Shown here in pieces: positions 1-9,802 of a DNA stretch of 64,000 nt. Source of the stretch: Euborellia annulipes. Taxonomy: Eukaryota; Arthropoda; Insecta; Dermaptera; Anisolabididae. The stretch covers positions 1 through 64,000 of the forward strand of contig JAKCPI010002458.1 of NCBI GenBank assembly GCA_023213315.1. The letters run 5' to 3'. A program made the translations under genes and the position numbers. The notes beneath the pieces are model-generated. The model did not search any database. It was not told where the DNA came from and saw only the letters and a program-made list of their open reading frames with translations. The first letter of the stretch is position 1, and the number at the start of each line of letters is the position of its first letter.

Positions 1-225
1 TTTTTTTTCTCATTCACACAGTCTTTTCTGCAACTTAGGCCATTTAAGACTTTTGACGATAACCGTTAATTATTAATATATCTATTGGGGGTCCAGGCAT
101 TCTTATTTAAGCCATTTGGTATCCAAATGGCTTAAATAAAATCATCGGACTACCTGCGGTCCGAACCCGCGACGTTCGGTATAGAAGGTAGGCACGCTAC
201 CAACCAGACCAAGCCCCGTGGGCTC
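1..225 (-). mobile_element. tRNA-derived SINE copy (runs off window edge)
   Basis: Read on the minus strand, a tRNA-like head starts near 225. It has an A-box-like stretch near 196-213 and a B-box-like GGTTCGGACC at about 159-168. The head is followed by a conserved body containing a short inverted repeat around ATTTGG/CCAAAT, and then an A-rich tail (the T-run at 1-9). The same unit recurs at 14514, 15851 and 16553, so it is an interspersed pol III-type SINE. Confidence 0.8.
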
Positions 226-645
226 CTCACACTAGTTTATAAACTGTCTAATGATCTCTTGTAAAATCAAAAATCCCTTAAAAATAGGCATCATAGTATC
301 TGATTTGTTAAGATATTGCATAATTACAAGGCGTTCTCGATTTGTGGCGCTACAAGTGTCGATTAAGGCAACTTCTTAGTGCCTGGTAAAAGGTGGTGAA
401 CTCAAAGGCCTTTGGGGTATAAGAAATTGCGCTTGGAATCTATTTCAATGAAACTTAGAGGATTTGTAGGTACTAATTAGGGTTTGGACCCCGGTGGAAA
501 TCGAAACCCGGTTAACCAAAAACCGAATTCGGTTTTTTTTTTTTTTTTTAATTTAATTTTCTTTTAATTTCTCTTCAGTAAAACTTGTATTCGAATTATA
601 AATTAGCCCTTGACACGTACTCAGAGAGAAGACATTAGCTTCTAG
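226..645. other. Intergenic, no feature recognised
   Basis: AT-rich sequence with a long T-run at about 532-549. No open frame, repeat termini or RNA gene was recognised. Confidence 0.6.
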
Positions 646-1019
646 CAGAGTTGGGTTTTATACACAATTTTGCAGTTTTATACAAAAATTGCTGATAAAA
701 CTTGTATAAAACGTATAAAATGTATAAAACTTGGATGCGCATGCGCAAACCCGACGAGAAAGGAAGTTCAAATAAAATTTCATTTTTCAATTATTAACAT
801 TTTGATTATATTATTCACTAAATAAAAAGCAAACAACATCGTCAATGCTTTAGAACATTATAAAATATGAAAAGCTTTTAAGCTGTTTTTTCAGGGGGAG
901 AGAATTGGTTTTTTTACAGTTTTATACCTTTTATACATCGGCCTAGTTTTATCCGCGATAGTTTTATACATGTATAAAACCGTGTATTATACTCGGCGGG
1001 ATAAAACTTGCCAACTCTG
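646..1019. mobile_element. hAT-type MITE with TTTTATAC motif clusters
   Basis: Termini CAGAGTTGG and CCAACTCTG are inverted repeats, flanked by an 8-bp duplication gcttctag (638-645 and 1020-1027). Both are hallmarks of hAT insertions. There is no coding content. The interior repeats TTTTATAC and its complement about ten times and contains the palindrome TGCGCATGCGCA near its middle. Confidence 0.85.
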
Positions 1020-1083
1020 GCTTCTAGTGCCTGGGGTTTCCCTTCCCGTCCCAAGCGAGAAAAATTTATTTCATTTGAATTGG

Positions 1084-1160
1084 GAAATAAATAGTGATGG
1101 GGTCTAAATGGCCTGAGATGCCGAAAAAGACCTTAAACAAATGAATAAAAAAAAAAAATT
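1084..1160 (+). repeat. SINE 3' tail fragment
   Basis: Contains 'aaatggcctgagatgccg', then a shortened pyrimidine/purine stretch and an A-run. This matches the 3' third of the tRNA-derived SINE found elsewhere in the window; the tRNA head is missing. Confidence 0.5.
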
Positions 1161-1205
1161 TTAAATTAGCTATTTATGTTTTTTCCTATACCTAAATAAT
1201 TTATA

Positions 1206-1527
1206 TACTATATAATAATAGCGGAGTGTCTGTCTGTCCTTCTGTCTAGCTCTGTTTGACCAACTTCCCCTTGGAATGTTGAAACGAATGATGGCGTTAT
1301 CGAGAGTCCAGGAAAAATACTCGGGTCCCGAAATTCTTATAAGTTTTTGAGTTATTAATTCCTAAAGTTACGATTTCCCCTGTAGGAAATGTATAGAGAA
1401 ATATTTATGTATTCTAGGAATGTAAACAAATCCTCAAGCAATCACTAGATTGGAATAGTAGCAATAATAATTTTCTTTATATAATAAGAAAAGGTGAGGG
1501 TTCGCCGCAGGCGGGCGGTGCGGTTAG
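1206..1527 (+). mobile_element. Degenerate non-autonomous Helitron
   Basis: The left end has the arthropod Helitron look: a TATATAATAATA stretch followed by GTCTGTCTGTC. The right end is a GC-rich hairpin (1504-1522, CCGC...GCGG) followed by TTAG and T, close to the CTRR-T terminus of Helitrons. There is no coding capacity. An inverted fragment of the same family lies at 11158-11375. Confidence 0.6.
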
Positions 1528-1902
1528 TAAAAAATAATTCTATTAAATTTTGTTTTGAATAATTTTTTTTCCTTGTATTTAAGGAAGATTTTTTTGTATT
1601 TTAAGGTTGTCCTTGAAATATGAATTTTGATTGATGTATTAATAATAATATTAGGGTCAAGGGATCTTTTTCTGTACCAAGCCATAAAATATTTCTAAAT
1701 AATGTTAAATACCAATTAATTTAACTTCTGAGGAGTTCTAAAATAGCTTCAGATGTTGAAAAAAAAATAAAAAAATATCTACCAAGCTGTCCCCTATCTT
1801 CATCTGTAAAAAAAAAACCGGTTAACAGGATTTCCGATTTGTAAAAAACAGAAAAACCGGTTTTCAAAATTTTCTGTTTTTTTTTCCAAACTCTAGTACT
1901 AA

Positions 1903-2054
1903 CATGGGCGTAACTAGAGGGTGCCTGCCCTCCCCCCCCCCTCCAGAAAGCTCCTTGCCACAAGAAAAAGTGAGAAAATATGGGGCTTTCCAGGCCCACC
2001 GGAGGATAGCTGGTCCCATGTCCCCCCCGCCAATTTTTTCTAGTTACGCCTATG
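1903..2054. mobile_element. hAT-type MITE, 152 bp
   Basis: Termini CATGGGCGTAACTAGA and TCTAGTTACGCCTATG form an inverted repeat, flanked by the perfect 8-bp duplication agtactaa (1895-1902 and 2055-2062). The interior carries C-runs. Related copies lie at 56410-56511 and, as a right-end fragment, near 16960. Confidence 0.85.
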
Positions 2055-2062
2055 AGTACTAA

Positions 2063-2807
2063 TTAAATAATAAGATCCTGAAAGTTTCAGATCGCTAACT
2101 AAATTGGTTTTTGAGAAAAAACAAAACATGTAAAAAATGCTTTTTATGATAACCCTAAAAAAAATAAAAGTAATAATTGATTCTATAAATCTTTATAAAA
2201 AGAATGTTTTACTAGAAAAACTTCACACTATTGACGGATCGGCATCTTGAAGGGGAGGAACCAAAATGCAATAAAAACCTTAAAAATCTTCAATCAACGC
2301 TCTTATAGATTCTGAATAGGGCAGTCAATATATCGTTTTGGGATAGCAAATTTGCGAAATGAGATTGGCAAAATTTCGCCCCCCAGGACTCGGATGAAAG
2401 TCGAGACTATGGGCCGCAATTTTGCCCAATGAGAAACAAACTCATCTCGCAAATTTATTATCGCAATACTCTTGAAATATTTTTTTACCTTTCTTATTTG
2501 TGCAGGTTCACTTTTATATTAAAAGATGCTTAAGACTTAACTAGATTTTTATTAAATTTTATTTTATATATTTTAATATCTGCTTTATTTTAGATGATAT
2601 TTTTTCCCTTTAAGTGCCCTTATCCTTGACGAAAGAACATAAGAGAGATGATCAATGGTTGAAGAGGTTCATGGAAAAAATCTTGAATTGATATGGTTCT
2701 ATTATACGAGTATATAATTATTGTTAAAATAAAATTTTAATCTAATATAAAAGAGATTAAAAATTTTATTGTATTAAAATCTTAAATTAACTTATTTACT
2801 AAAGATT
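2063..2807. other. AT-rich intergenic with a small inverted repeat
   Basis: No gene seen. A fold-back of about 135 bp spans 2330-2465 (left GCAAATTTGCGAAATGAGAT, right with ATCTCGCAAATTTATTATC). It is probably another short MITE, but its ends are not clear. Confidence 0.4.
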
Positions 2808-2822
2808 ATTAATAAAAAAATA

Positions 2823-3633
2823 GACATTAGTCAATAAACAATTGACCTTAATAACATTTATTTATTGCCAATATTTCGATATCAATACAATGATATCATC
2901 CTCAGCGCATTCTAAAAATATAGTAAAGTATTACAAAAAATAGTTATTAAACAAAAATATTAATACTTCACTCACAAAATGTCCATGTGAAAAAAATACT
3001 TCAAAATGTTGACAAAAAATTAAAATTAAAAATAAAATTTTTTTATTTTTTGTCAGCATTTTGAAGTATTTTTTTCACCTGGACATTTTGAGTGAAGTAT
3101 TAATACTTTTGTTTAATAACTATTTTTTGTAATACTTTACTATATTTTTAGAATGCGCTGAGGATGATATCATTGTATTGATATCGAAATTAGGGTCCGA
3201 CCGAAACAAGATTTTCAACCGAAACCGAAACTTGTATTTCCTATAAAAAAATTCATTCATTTTACCTTTTTTTTTTTTTGAAATTTTTTCCTCTTCCGTG
3301 AAAATTATTTTACCTTTTTTTTGGGGAGACTAAATTTTTTTTTCCCTCAAATGCAAATCATTTGACCTTTTTTTTTGCATGTGAGTCTCATCCCATCTGT
3401 TCAGACTCAGGTTTCGGCCGGCCGAAAGTTTCGGATACTTTTTGGCCGAAACCGAAACTACGGCCGAAACCAGGATTTTTGGCCGAAACTGGCCGAAACC
3501 GTAACCGAAACCGAATATTCGGTCAGTTCCTAATCGGAATATTCGCAATAAATAATGATTGAGGTCAATTGTTTATTGGCTAATGTCTTTTTTTTTTTTT
3601 TTTTTTAATTTAAAATTTATTTGTGATAAAATA
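2823..3633. mobile_element. Palindromic retroelement-like insertion #1
   Basis: Two arms of about 200 bp (2823-3018 and 3045-3190 continuing at 3541-3590) are reverse complements around a centre near 3035. Beyond the palindrome the right side has a unique tail (3591-3633). A 14/15-bp duplication, attaataaaaaaata (2808-2822) and attagtaaaaaaata (3634-3648), brackets the whole. The right arm contains CTGAGGA (3158-3164), a GATATC/GATATC stem and GAAAT, a hammerhead-like core. A hAT MITE is nested in the right arm exactly at this GAAAT. Confidence 0.75.
3191..3532. mobile_element. hAT-type MITE nested in palindrome #1
   Basis: Inverted termini TTAGGGTCCGACCGAA and the complement of TTCGGTCAGTTCCTAA are flanked by 8-bp duplications atcgaaat (3183-3190) and atcggaat (3533-3540), 7/8 identical. 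The interior repeats the motif CCGAAAC in both orientations many times. Excising it restores the arm of the host palindrome, which confirms the boundaries. Confidence 0.85.
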
Positions 3634-3648
3634 ATTAGTAAAAAAATA

Positions 3649-3745
3649 TTATATTATGTTCCTAGTTTTTATGAAATTTTATAATGAAAAGTGAGATTTG
3701 GGATTTCATATGTGAGGACGGCCTGGAGGCGGGTTGCGCAGCTAG
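3649..3745 (+). mobile_element. Helitron 3' end fragment
   Basis: A GC-rich stretch with hairpin potential (about 3718-3740) is followed by CTAG and then T at 3746, the canonical Helitron right terminus. No matching left end was found nearby, so this is a fragment or its 5' part was overwritten by other insertions. Confidence 0.5.
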
Positions 3746-4179
3746 TTTGTATATTTATTAACAAAAAATATTTTGCATTATTTTACTTAAATAAAATTTA
3801 CATTTTTTAATTCAAAAAAAATCAACGAGGATCGTTAAGGTGAAGAAAAGGTGAGAGAATGGAAGAGGTACCTGATAATGAAAGGATCGCTAACATGGCG
3901 TCCCACGCCAGAGAGGAAAGGAGCCAGGGCGTTGGAGGTTGATCAAAACGAAGCCATCGGATGTCGTTTGCACGTTGATGGATAAGCACTGGATAGATGA
4001 TAACTTGGATAAACACTGGTTAAAGGAAAACTCTTGTTGATAAGCACTAAATAAAAGTAAACTGTTGCCAAGCGTCATTTAGAAGCGCGAGAAGCTATAA
4101 TTTGATACACAATAGACGAGGCCCACTCGGCGATTGAATAGAACAACTGCAGTCAAGAGGCAAGGAGATGCCATGGGCA

Positions 4180-4370
4180 TCATTTAAAAGACTCTCTCTG
4201 ATTGGCTGGGCTCTCACCCAGTTGGCCAATCATAGAAGGCGTGAGTATCGCGCGAAAAGACACGAACATTCTAGGCGGCTTGATTAAAGTAATGCGAAGA
4301 TAGACACAATATAAAAGGCAATTTAGTCTCTCTGATTCATCATATTTAAATCTTTGACTATGACGTCATA
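4180..4370 (+). promoter_or_regulatory. Promoter-like module (CCAAT, E2F-like, TATA, CRE)
   Basis: Non-repetitive and GC-richer than its surroundings. An inverted CCAAT (ATTGG, 4202-4206), a CCAAT box (4227-4231), an E2F-like TCGCGCGAAA (4249-4258), TATAAAAG (4310-4317) and the CRE palindrome TGACGTCA (4361-4368) occur in a promoter-like order on the plus strand. No gene follows within the next kilobases, which are repeats, so this may be the 5' end of a gene with a distant exon or a relic. It is inferred from motifs only. Confidence 0.35.
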
Positions 4371-4582
4371 ATGGTGAGAATATTTCAATAATAAGAATAT
4401 AATTGTAAAAATATTTTAAATTTAATTCATTTGCTAGTTATAAATTAAGGACTAATGTAACTTACTATAAGTTTTTTCACTTTGAACAATACTGTAAAAT
4501 AAGACCCCGCCCCTGCCGAAAGGGAAACAATAATAAAAAAAAAAAAATTTAATTAATTTCAGAATTTAATGATTTATTAATG

Positions 4583-5240
4583 GAAAAATCTGGTGTGCTG
4601 GTCGCACAGCACACAACTTTCTCTTATCTTCGGTAATTGAAAGTTGTGTTCTGTGCTTGTCACACCAGATTTTTCGTGTCGACATATATTTAGTTTCCGA
4701 CAGTATGGTACATTCAAATTTCGGAATGTAAAATTTATAAGTATGGGAAAATATTTATATTTTGTTTCGATGGCAACCATTTCTCCTATCATTTCAGGGG
4801 CGCCGGAATAATATAAAATAATATAAAATGTTTTTAGAAATTAGAAATACAATAGGGTCTATATAAAATATTTTGGAAAAAAATGAATTTCTTACTCTTT
4901 TAATTTTTTTTTAATTTAATGGGGGGGACGGGGGTCAAAAATCTTCAAAAATTGCGTTACGTAATACTTGTACGCTCCCAAAGTACCGGTACTAGTACTC
5001 TTTGGTCGATTTTGTTCAAAAGCTTGTGTCACGTTCCATGGGGTGCCTAACTTAAATATAAAATTTCAACCTCCTAGCTCTTTTTGTTCTTGAGATATTT
5101 TGTTCACAGACACACACACACACACAGACAGACCCTGTCGAGAAATGCCGAGTGTTTACTAATATGAATTGAAAATATTTATCACGAATGTGTTAATTAA
5201 AGCTTTTGTGGTTTGAAACTATATGTCTATGTTAATATAC

Positions 5241-5271
<31 letters not shown>

Positions 5272-5346
5272 AAAAGTATTGGATTCATGTCAAAAATTCG
5301 ATGTCGAGGTTTTGATGGATCTTCACGTTTGAGGTCCCTTGAATAC
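4583..5346. repeat. Rearranged copies of the 0.69-kb hairpin-headed repeat
   Basis: 4583-4797 is the head of the repeat on the plus strand: a hairpin of about 90 nt (TCTGGTGTG...CACACCAGA), then the ATGTATTTAGTTTCCGACAG region. From about 4796 a hAT-like piece (CAGGGGCGCCGGAA) and the right end of the GCGTTACGTAATACTTG MITE interrupt it. 4985-5150 resumes the repeat with a (CA)n tract. 5225-5346 is the tail of another copy in reverse orientation. Confidence 0.7.
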
Positions 5347-5847
5347 AAAAAAATCTGGTGTGACTGGCGCACAGCACACAACTTTCTCTTACCTTCGGTA
5401 ATCGAAAGTTGTGTACTGTGCTTGTCACACCAGATTTTTTGTGTCGACATGTATTTAGTTTCCGGCAGTAGGGAATATTTGAATTCAGATGTAAAATTTA
5501 TAAGTATGGGAAAATATTTATATTTTGTAACCATGGCAACCATTTCTCCTATCTTTCCTATGAAGCACAAGAGTAAAGTGTCCTTCAAACAACTTTGAGG
5601 GCAAAACGAGAATAGACATTTGAAAGAACATCTAAAAAATAATTGATTTTTGAATTTTAATCAAAATCGTTAGAGAGAATTTTGAGAAAATCGAAAAAAA
5701 CTGAAAAAGTACATCAGTAAAGTACTAGTACTCTTTGGCCGATTTTGATTAAAAGCTTATTTTTCCGGTCCCGGGGGGTGTTTAACTTAAATATAAAATT
5801 TCAGCCTCATTGCTCAATTCCTTCATGCTTAAAATTGAACACACACC

Positions 5848-5881
<34 letters not shown>

Positions 5882-6525
5882 GACAGACCATGTCGCGAAA
5901 ACCACTTTTTTGGATTCAGGGGACCTCAAAACGTGAAGATCCATCAAAATCTCGACATCGAATTTTTGACATGAATCGAATACTTTCTCTCTATATATAT
6001 ATTACATATATACATAGGTAAGAGAAAGTAAAAGTGGTTTTCGGGACATGGTCTGTCTGACTGCGTTCAATTTAAAGCATGAAGGAATTGTGCTAGGAGG
6101 TTGAAATTTTAAATTTGAGTTAGGCACCCCCTGAAAACAAGCTTTTAATTATAATCGGCCAAAAAGTACTAGTACTTTACTGATGTATTTTTTCAGTTTT
6201 TTTCGGATTTCTCATAACTCGCTCTAACGATTTTGATTAAAATTCAAAAATCAATTATTTTTTAGATGCTCTTGAAATGTATATTCTCTTTTTGATATTG
6301 ATATCTTCTGAAGACCACTTTACTCTTGTACTTCATAGGAAAGAGGAGAAAGGTAACAAAATATAAATATTTTCCCATGTTTAAATCTTGAATTCAAATG
6401 TACCGTACTGTCAGAAACTAAATATATGTCGACACAAAAAATCTGGTGGGACAAGCACAGAACACAACTTTCGATTACCGAAAAAGAAAGTTGTGTACTG
6501 TGTGACAAGTCTCACCAGATTTTTT
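5347..6525. repeat. Tail-to-tail pair of 0.69-kb repeats (1.2-kb palindrome)
   Basis: 5347-6036 is a full plus-strand unit: a hairpin head, an 'AGTACTAGTACT' box, a (CA)n tract at about 5838-5882, and a tail ending AGGTAAGAGAAAGTA. It abuts a minus-strand unit (6037-6525) that ends with its own hairpin head. The result is an imperfect palindrome centred near 6010 on (TA)n, with a hairpin at each extremity. No coding capacity. Confidence 0.8.
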
Positions 6526-6830
6526 AATTTAAAATGCTAAGTTTGATAATATTTTTCACTTCTCAGGGTAGCTATTCAGTGCTTAATTTTCAAAAAATTT
6601 TCCATACCCTCCAGTCCACCCGGAAGTCGGCGGTTCGGATCTGGCTTCAATAGATTTTGGTAACCCTATGTTTAGGGAATTTTGAAAAAATTTTTAATAC
6701 CTTTTTTTATTTAAATAAACTTTATAGGCTATGTATAACTATTTCAAAAATTTTATAAAAAATTGTTGGCATGAAGGTCACAATAGCCCTTTAAAAACTA
6801 GAAAAAAAACCTTTTAGGGCGGGGGGGGGG

Positions 6831-7100
6831 CAGTGGCGTCATTTGGGGAGGGCAGGGGGGCATTTGCCCCCCCCCCAAGGGCTCTGATTTTTATAAAATT
6901 TTATATTATTCTAAATAAAATACTCCAAAATACATCTACGAGTATACAAATTGTACAAAATTAAACAATTAATTAAATTAAAAATGTTTTGGCCAAATTT
7001 GAGTACCCGTTTGTAAGTAAATTTTAAGAAAAAAAAAATGTTTGCCCCCCCCCAAGAAAAAATTTGCCCCCCCTAAGAAAAAGTTGAAATGACGCCACTG
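6831..7100. mobile_element. hAT-type MITE in a G-run
   Basis: Termini CAGTGGCGTCATTT and AAATGACGCCACTG are a perfect 14-bp inverted repeat, flanked on both sides by G8 (6823-6830 and 7101-7108), consistent with an 8-bp duplication. The interior is AT-rich with three C-runs and no coding content. Just outside, 6526-6822 shows no recognisable feature. Confidence 0.8.
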
Positions 7101-7446
7101 GGGGGGGGGGGTCAAGTCTGCCTACGGCCCTGTCTGTATCCAAGTTGCAAATTTTATAATTATTAGAAAATATATATAAATAAATTTATATATAATCTAA
7201 TAATAATATTTAATAAGTCAATATTATAAAATTTGCTATTACTAAAATAACAAGCAAATAAAGTATAGTATTAAATATTTGCTGTTACCATCCCAATGAT
7301 TCCAAAATATTTACAATTACAGATTAATGTGCAAAATAGTTTTTATTATTATTATTAAATCTTTTTAAGTAGATTAAATATATTCGAGTATCGTGAAACT
7401 CTTAAGCGAGGACATGGGAATTGTTAAATTTCATATTTTTTTAAAT
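7101..7446. other. AT-rich intergenic
   Basis: AT-rich sequence with short TA-type repeats. Nothing recognised. Confidence 0.5.
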
Positions 7447-8395
7447 AAAAATAAAAAAATCTCATGTGATGGTCGAAGAGCACACAACTTCTCTTACCTT
7501 TCGAAAGAGAAAATTTTGAGCTTGTCACACCAGATTTTTTGTGTCGAGATATATTTAGTTTCAGACGATATATTGAAATTCAAGATGTAAATGAGGATGT
7601 GGCATGAGGGCAGCCAAGGCGAAAAATAAAATAAAATTTTTTTTATTTTTTGTGCCGATCGCACCCTTCATCAGGACAAAAATGATGTCAAGTTGTCAGG
7701 TTAGTTGACATAGCAGTCTAGCAATGAGAATATAAATTGGTAAAAACGTTGCTAGACTGGCATGTCAACTAACCTGACAACTTGACATCATTTTTGTCCT
7801 GATGAAGAGTGCGATCGGCACTCGAAACGTCGACAAAAAATAAAAATAAAACTTTATTTTATTTTTCGCCCTGGCTGCCCTTATGCCACATCCTAATATC
7901 ATAATATCCAGCCATCAAGAAACAACTAGTTCAAGATGTAAAATTTATAAACGGGGAAAATATATATATTTTGTTACCATGGCAACCATTTCTCCTATCT
8001 TTCCTAGGAAGTACAATAGTAAAGTGTGCTTCAAACAATTTTGAGAGCAAAATAAGAATATACATTTGAAAGAACATCTAAAAAATAATTGATTTTTGAA
8101 TTTTAATCAAAATCGTTGGACCGAATTTTGAGAAAATCGAAAAAAACTGAAAAAGTACATCAGTAAAGTACTAGTACATTTTGGCCGATTTTAATTAAAA
8201 GCTTATTTTCACGCCCTAGGGGGGTGCCTAACTTAAGTTTAAAATTTCAACACACGACAGACAGACCATGTCCCGAAAACCACTTTTTTTGATTCAGGGA
8301 ACCTCAAAACGTGTATATCCATCAAAATCTCTATATCGGATTTTTGACATGAATCCAATACTTTCTCTATATATTAATTAACATATATAGGTTTA
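7447..8395 (+). repeat. 0.69-kb hairpin-headed repeat, interrupted
   Basis: A plus-strand copy with a diverged hairpin head (7456-7545), the 'AATTCAAGATGTAAAATTTATAA' segment split by an insertion at 7593-7929, the AGTACTAGTAC box near 8167, and a shortened tail in which the (CA)n tract is mostly lost, ending near 8395. Confidence 0.75.
7593..7929 (+). mobile_element. Palindromic retroelement-like insertion #2 with hammerhead-like core
   Basis: Inserted into the repeat at 7447-8395 with a perfect 13-bp duplication, ttcaagatgtaaa (7579-7591 and 7930-7942). The arms start GGATGTGGCATGAGGGCAGCC and end with its complement near 7893; a unique tail (about 7894-7929) is present on the right only. 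The right arm has CTGATGA (7799-7805), a GAGTGC/GCACTC stem and GAAAC (7824-7828); the left arm lacks the GAAACGTCGAC block. The long target duplication and one-sided tail fit target-primed retroposition. Confidence 0.8.
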
Positions 8396-9503
8396 AGAAA
8401 AAATTTGTAAATATTTTATACTCACATCTTTTGTTTTTAAATAAGCTTCGTTTTAAATTAATTCATTTTATTATTCACTTGTAAAAAATTTTTTCTCTTA
8501 TTTATAAAAATGAAGTTCTTTTTTTTGTGAATTTCTATTAACAATAATCGCCTCCTGGAAACAGATAATATAACCAATAATCAACGCACAGAGATAGAGA
8601 GGTAAATAGTAAACTTGCTTAACGAAGTTGGTTGGTAAAGGGACGCTCAGGTACAGAGAAGGGAACAGAACACACCTGATAAAGGGTATATAGATAGTCA
8701 AGTCAGGTAGCAAAAGCAAGAGTAACGAGAAGTACCTCGTTTGCTGTCCGTTCGTCTGTCTGTCATTGCTCGGCTGGTTGCCAATGTTGTGCTGTTAATT
8801 TAGCCAATCAGTGGGGCTGGATCAGAGAGAGAGGGAGAGGGTGAAAGAGGTTGGCTCTCTATAATAATGGCTGTTCGATTGTTCACAGGGCAAAATGCAA
8901 ATCATGAATTGCTTCGTTAAATCCTCCTTTGTGTGAGCTGGATGCAAATGTCGACAGAGAGTGTTCATTATTATTAAACTTAAATTGATGTTTTTTTCTT
9001 TTTTTTTTTTTTTTTTTTTGTTTCTTTCTCTTTTTCTTTAATAGATGATTTTAGAAAAAAAAAAGTCAGAAATAATAAAATAAAATCGAAAAGGGGCAAC
9101 CAAAATACAGGCCTGGCTGATGGGTTGCATAACTTTCAGGCGATATTTTTAAATTTATTAACCTTATTCTAATCCAGTGGATTCTAAACTTATGTTACGA
9201 CGCCTCCCTTAAAAATAATTAATCACACGACGCCTCCCCACCCCTGCCATTTTATAAAATAATAGGTCTACAATCAAAAATTTTTATTTATAAAAAATTT
9301 ATTATATAATACGAAGGGGTCGTCCACATAACGCCATTTTTGACGATATTCTAGTCCCCCTCCGAAACAGAAACTTGTTTTAAACTTTTTTTTTAAATTT
9401 CCTATGCAAAATTTATATCATTTTCCTTTTTATTTTTAAAGTAAATTTTCCCAAAATTCATAATTTTTTTTTTTTTTTTGTATCCGAGTTTCATCCCATC
9501 TTT
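8396..9503. promoter_or_regulatory. Regulatory-like unique DNA (octamers, CCAAT) and flanking intergenic
   Basis: Within 8560-8960 the DNA is not obviously repetitive. It holds CCAAT boxes at about 8772 and 8803, a GA-rich tract (about 8825-8850) and two POU octamers ATGCAAAT (8895-8902 and 8942-8949). This looks like an enhancer or promoter module, but no gene is attached. 9000-9503 is a T-run plus ends of hAT-like repeats (CAGTGGATTCT near 9177; GGGGTCGTCCACATAACG near 9316). Confidence 0.3.
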
Positions 9504-9799
9504 GGGAGCGTTCAAGTATTACGTAACGCAATTTGGGGGGGGGGAAGAGGATCTCGTAAACGTTATCATGCGTTACAAGAGGGGAGGGAGGGGGATTGAA
9601 AAACGCGTTACGTAACTGGTATTTTAGCGACTTTCCGGTACTTTGCGCAACAAAATTGTGACTTTTAGATAAAAATGGCCACTTGAGCGTTACGTAACGT
9701 CTAGGGGGGGGTCCAGAAAAGTGTTACGGCCCGTTAGATAGGGGGCAGGGTGGGTCAAAAATCTTCAAAAATTGCGTTACATAATACTTGTAGGCTCCC
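9504..9799. mobile_element. TIR MITE with GCGTTACGTAAT termini
   Basis: Termini of about 30 bp, starting GGGAGCGTTCAAGTATTACG and ending with CTTGTAGGCTCCC, are inverted repeats containing GCGTTACGTAAT/GCGTTACATAAT. The flanks are TTT on both sides. It has several G-runs and no coding content. A right-end fragment of the same family is at 4935-4980. The superfamily is not certain. Confidence 0.75.
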
Positions 9800-9802
9800 T
9801 TT

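Noticed and set aside
3822..4078. Minus-strand open frames near 3.9 kb
   Set aside because: No domain, two overlapping frames, no splice-consistent neighbours. Considered chance frames next to the promoter-like module.
5232..5598. 100-118-codon frames in the 0.69-kb repeat, also near 54.7 and 23.8 kb
   Set aside because: They follow the repeat copies and include the (CA)n tract translated as THTHTH; they are not conserved as proteins between copies.
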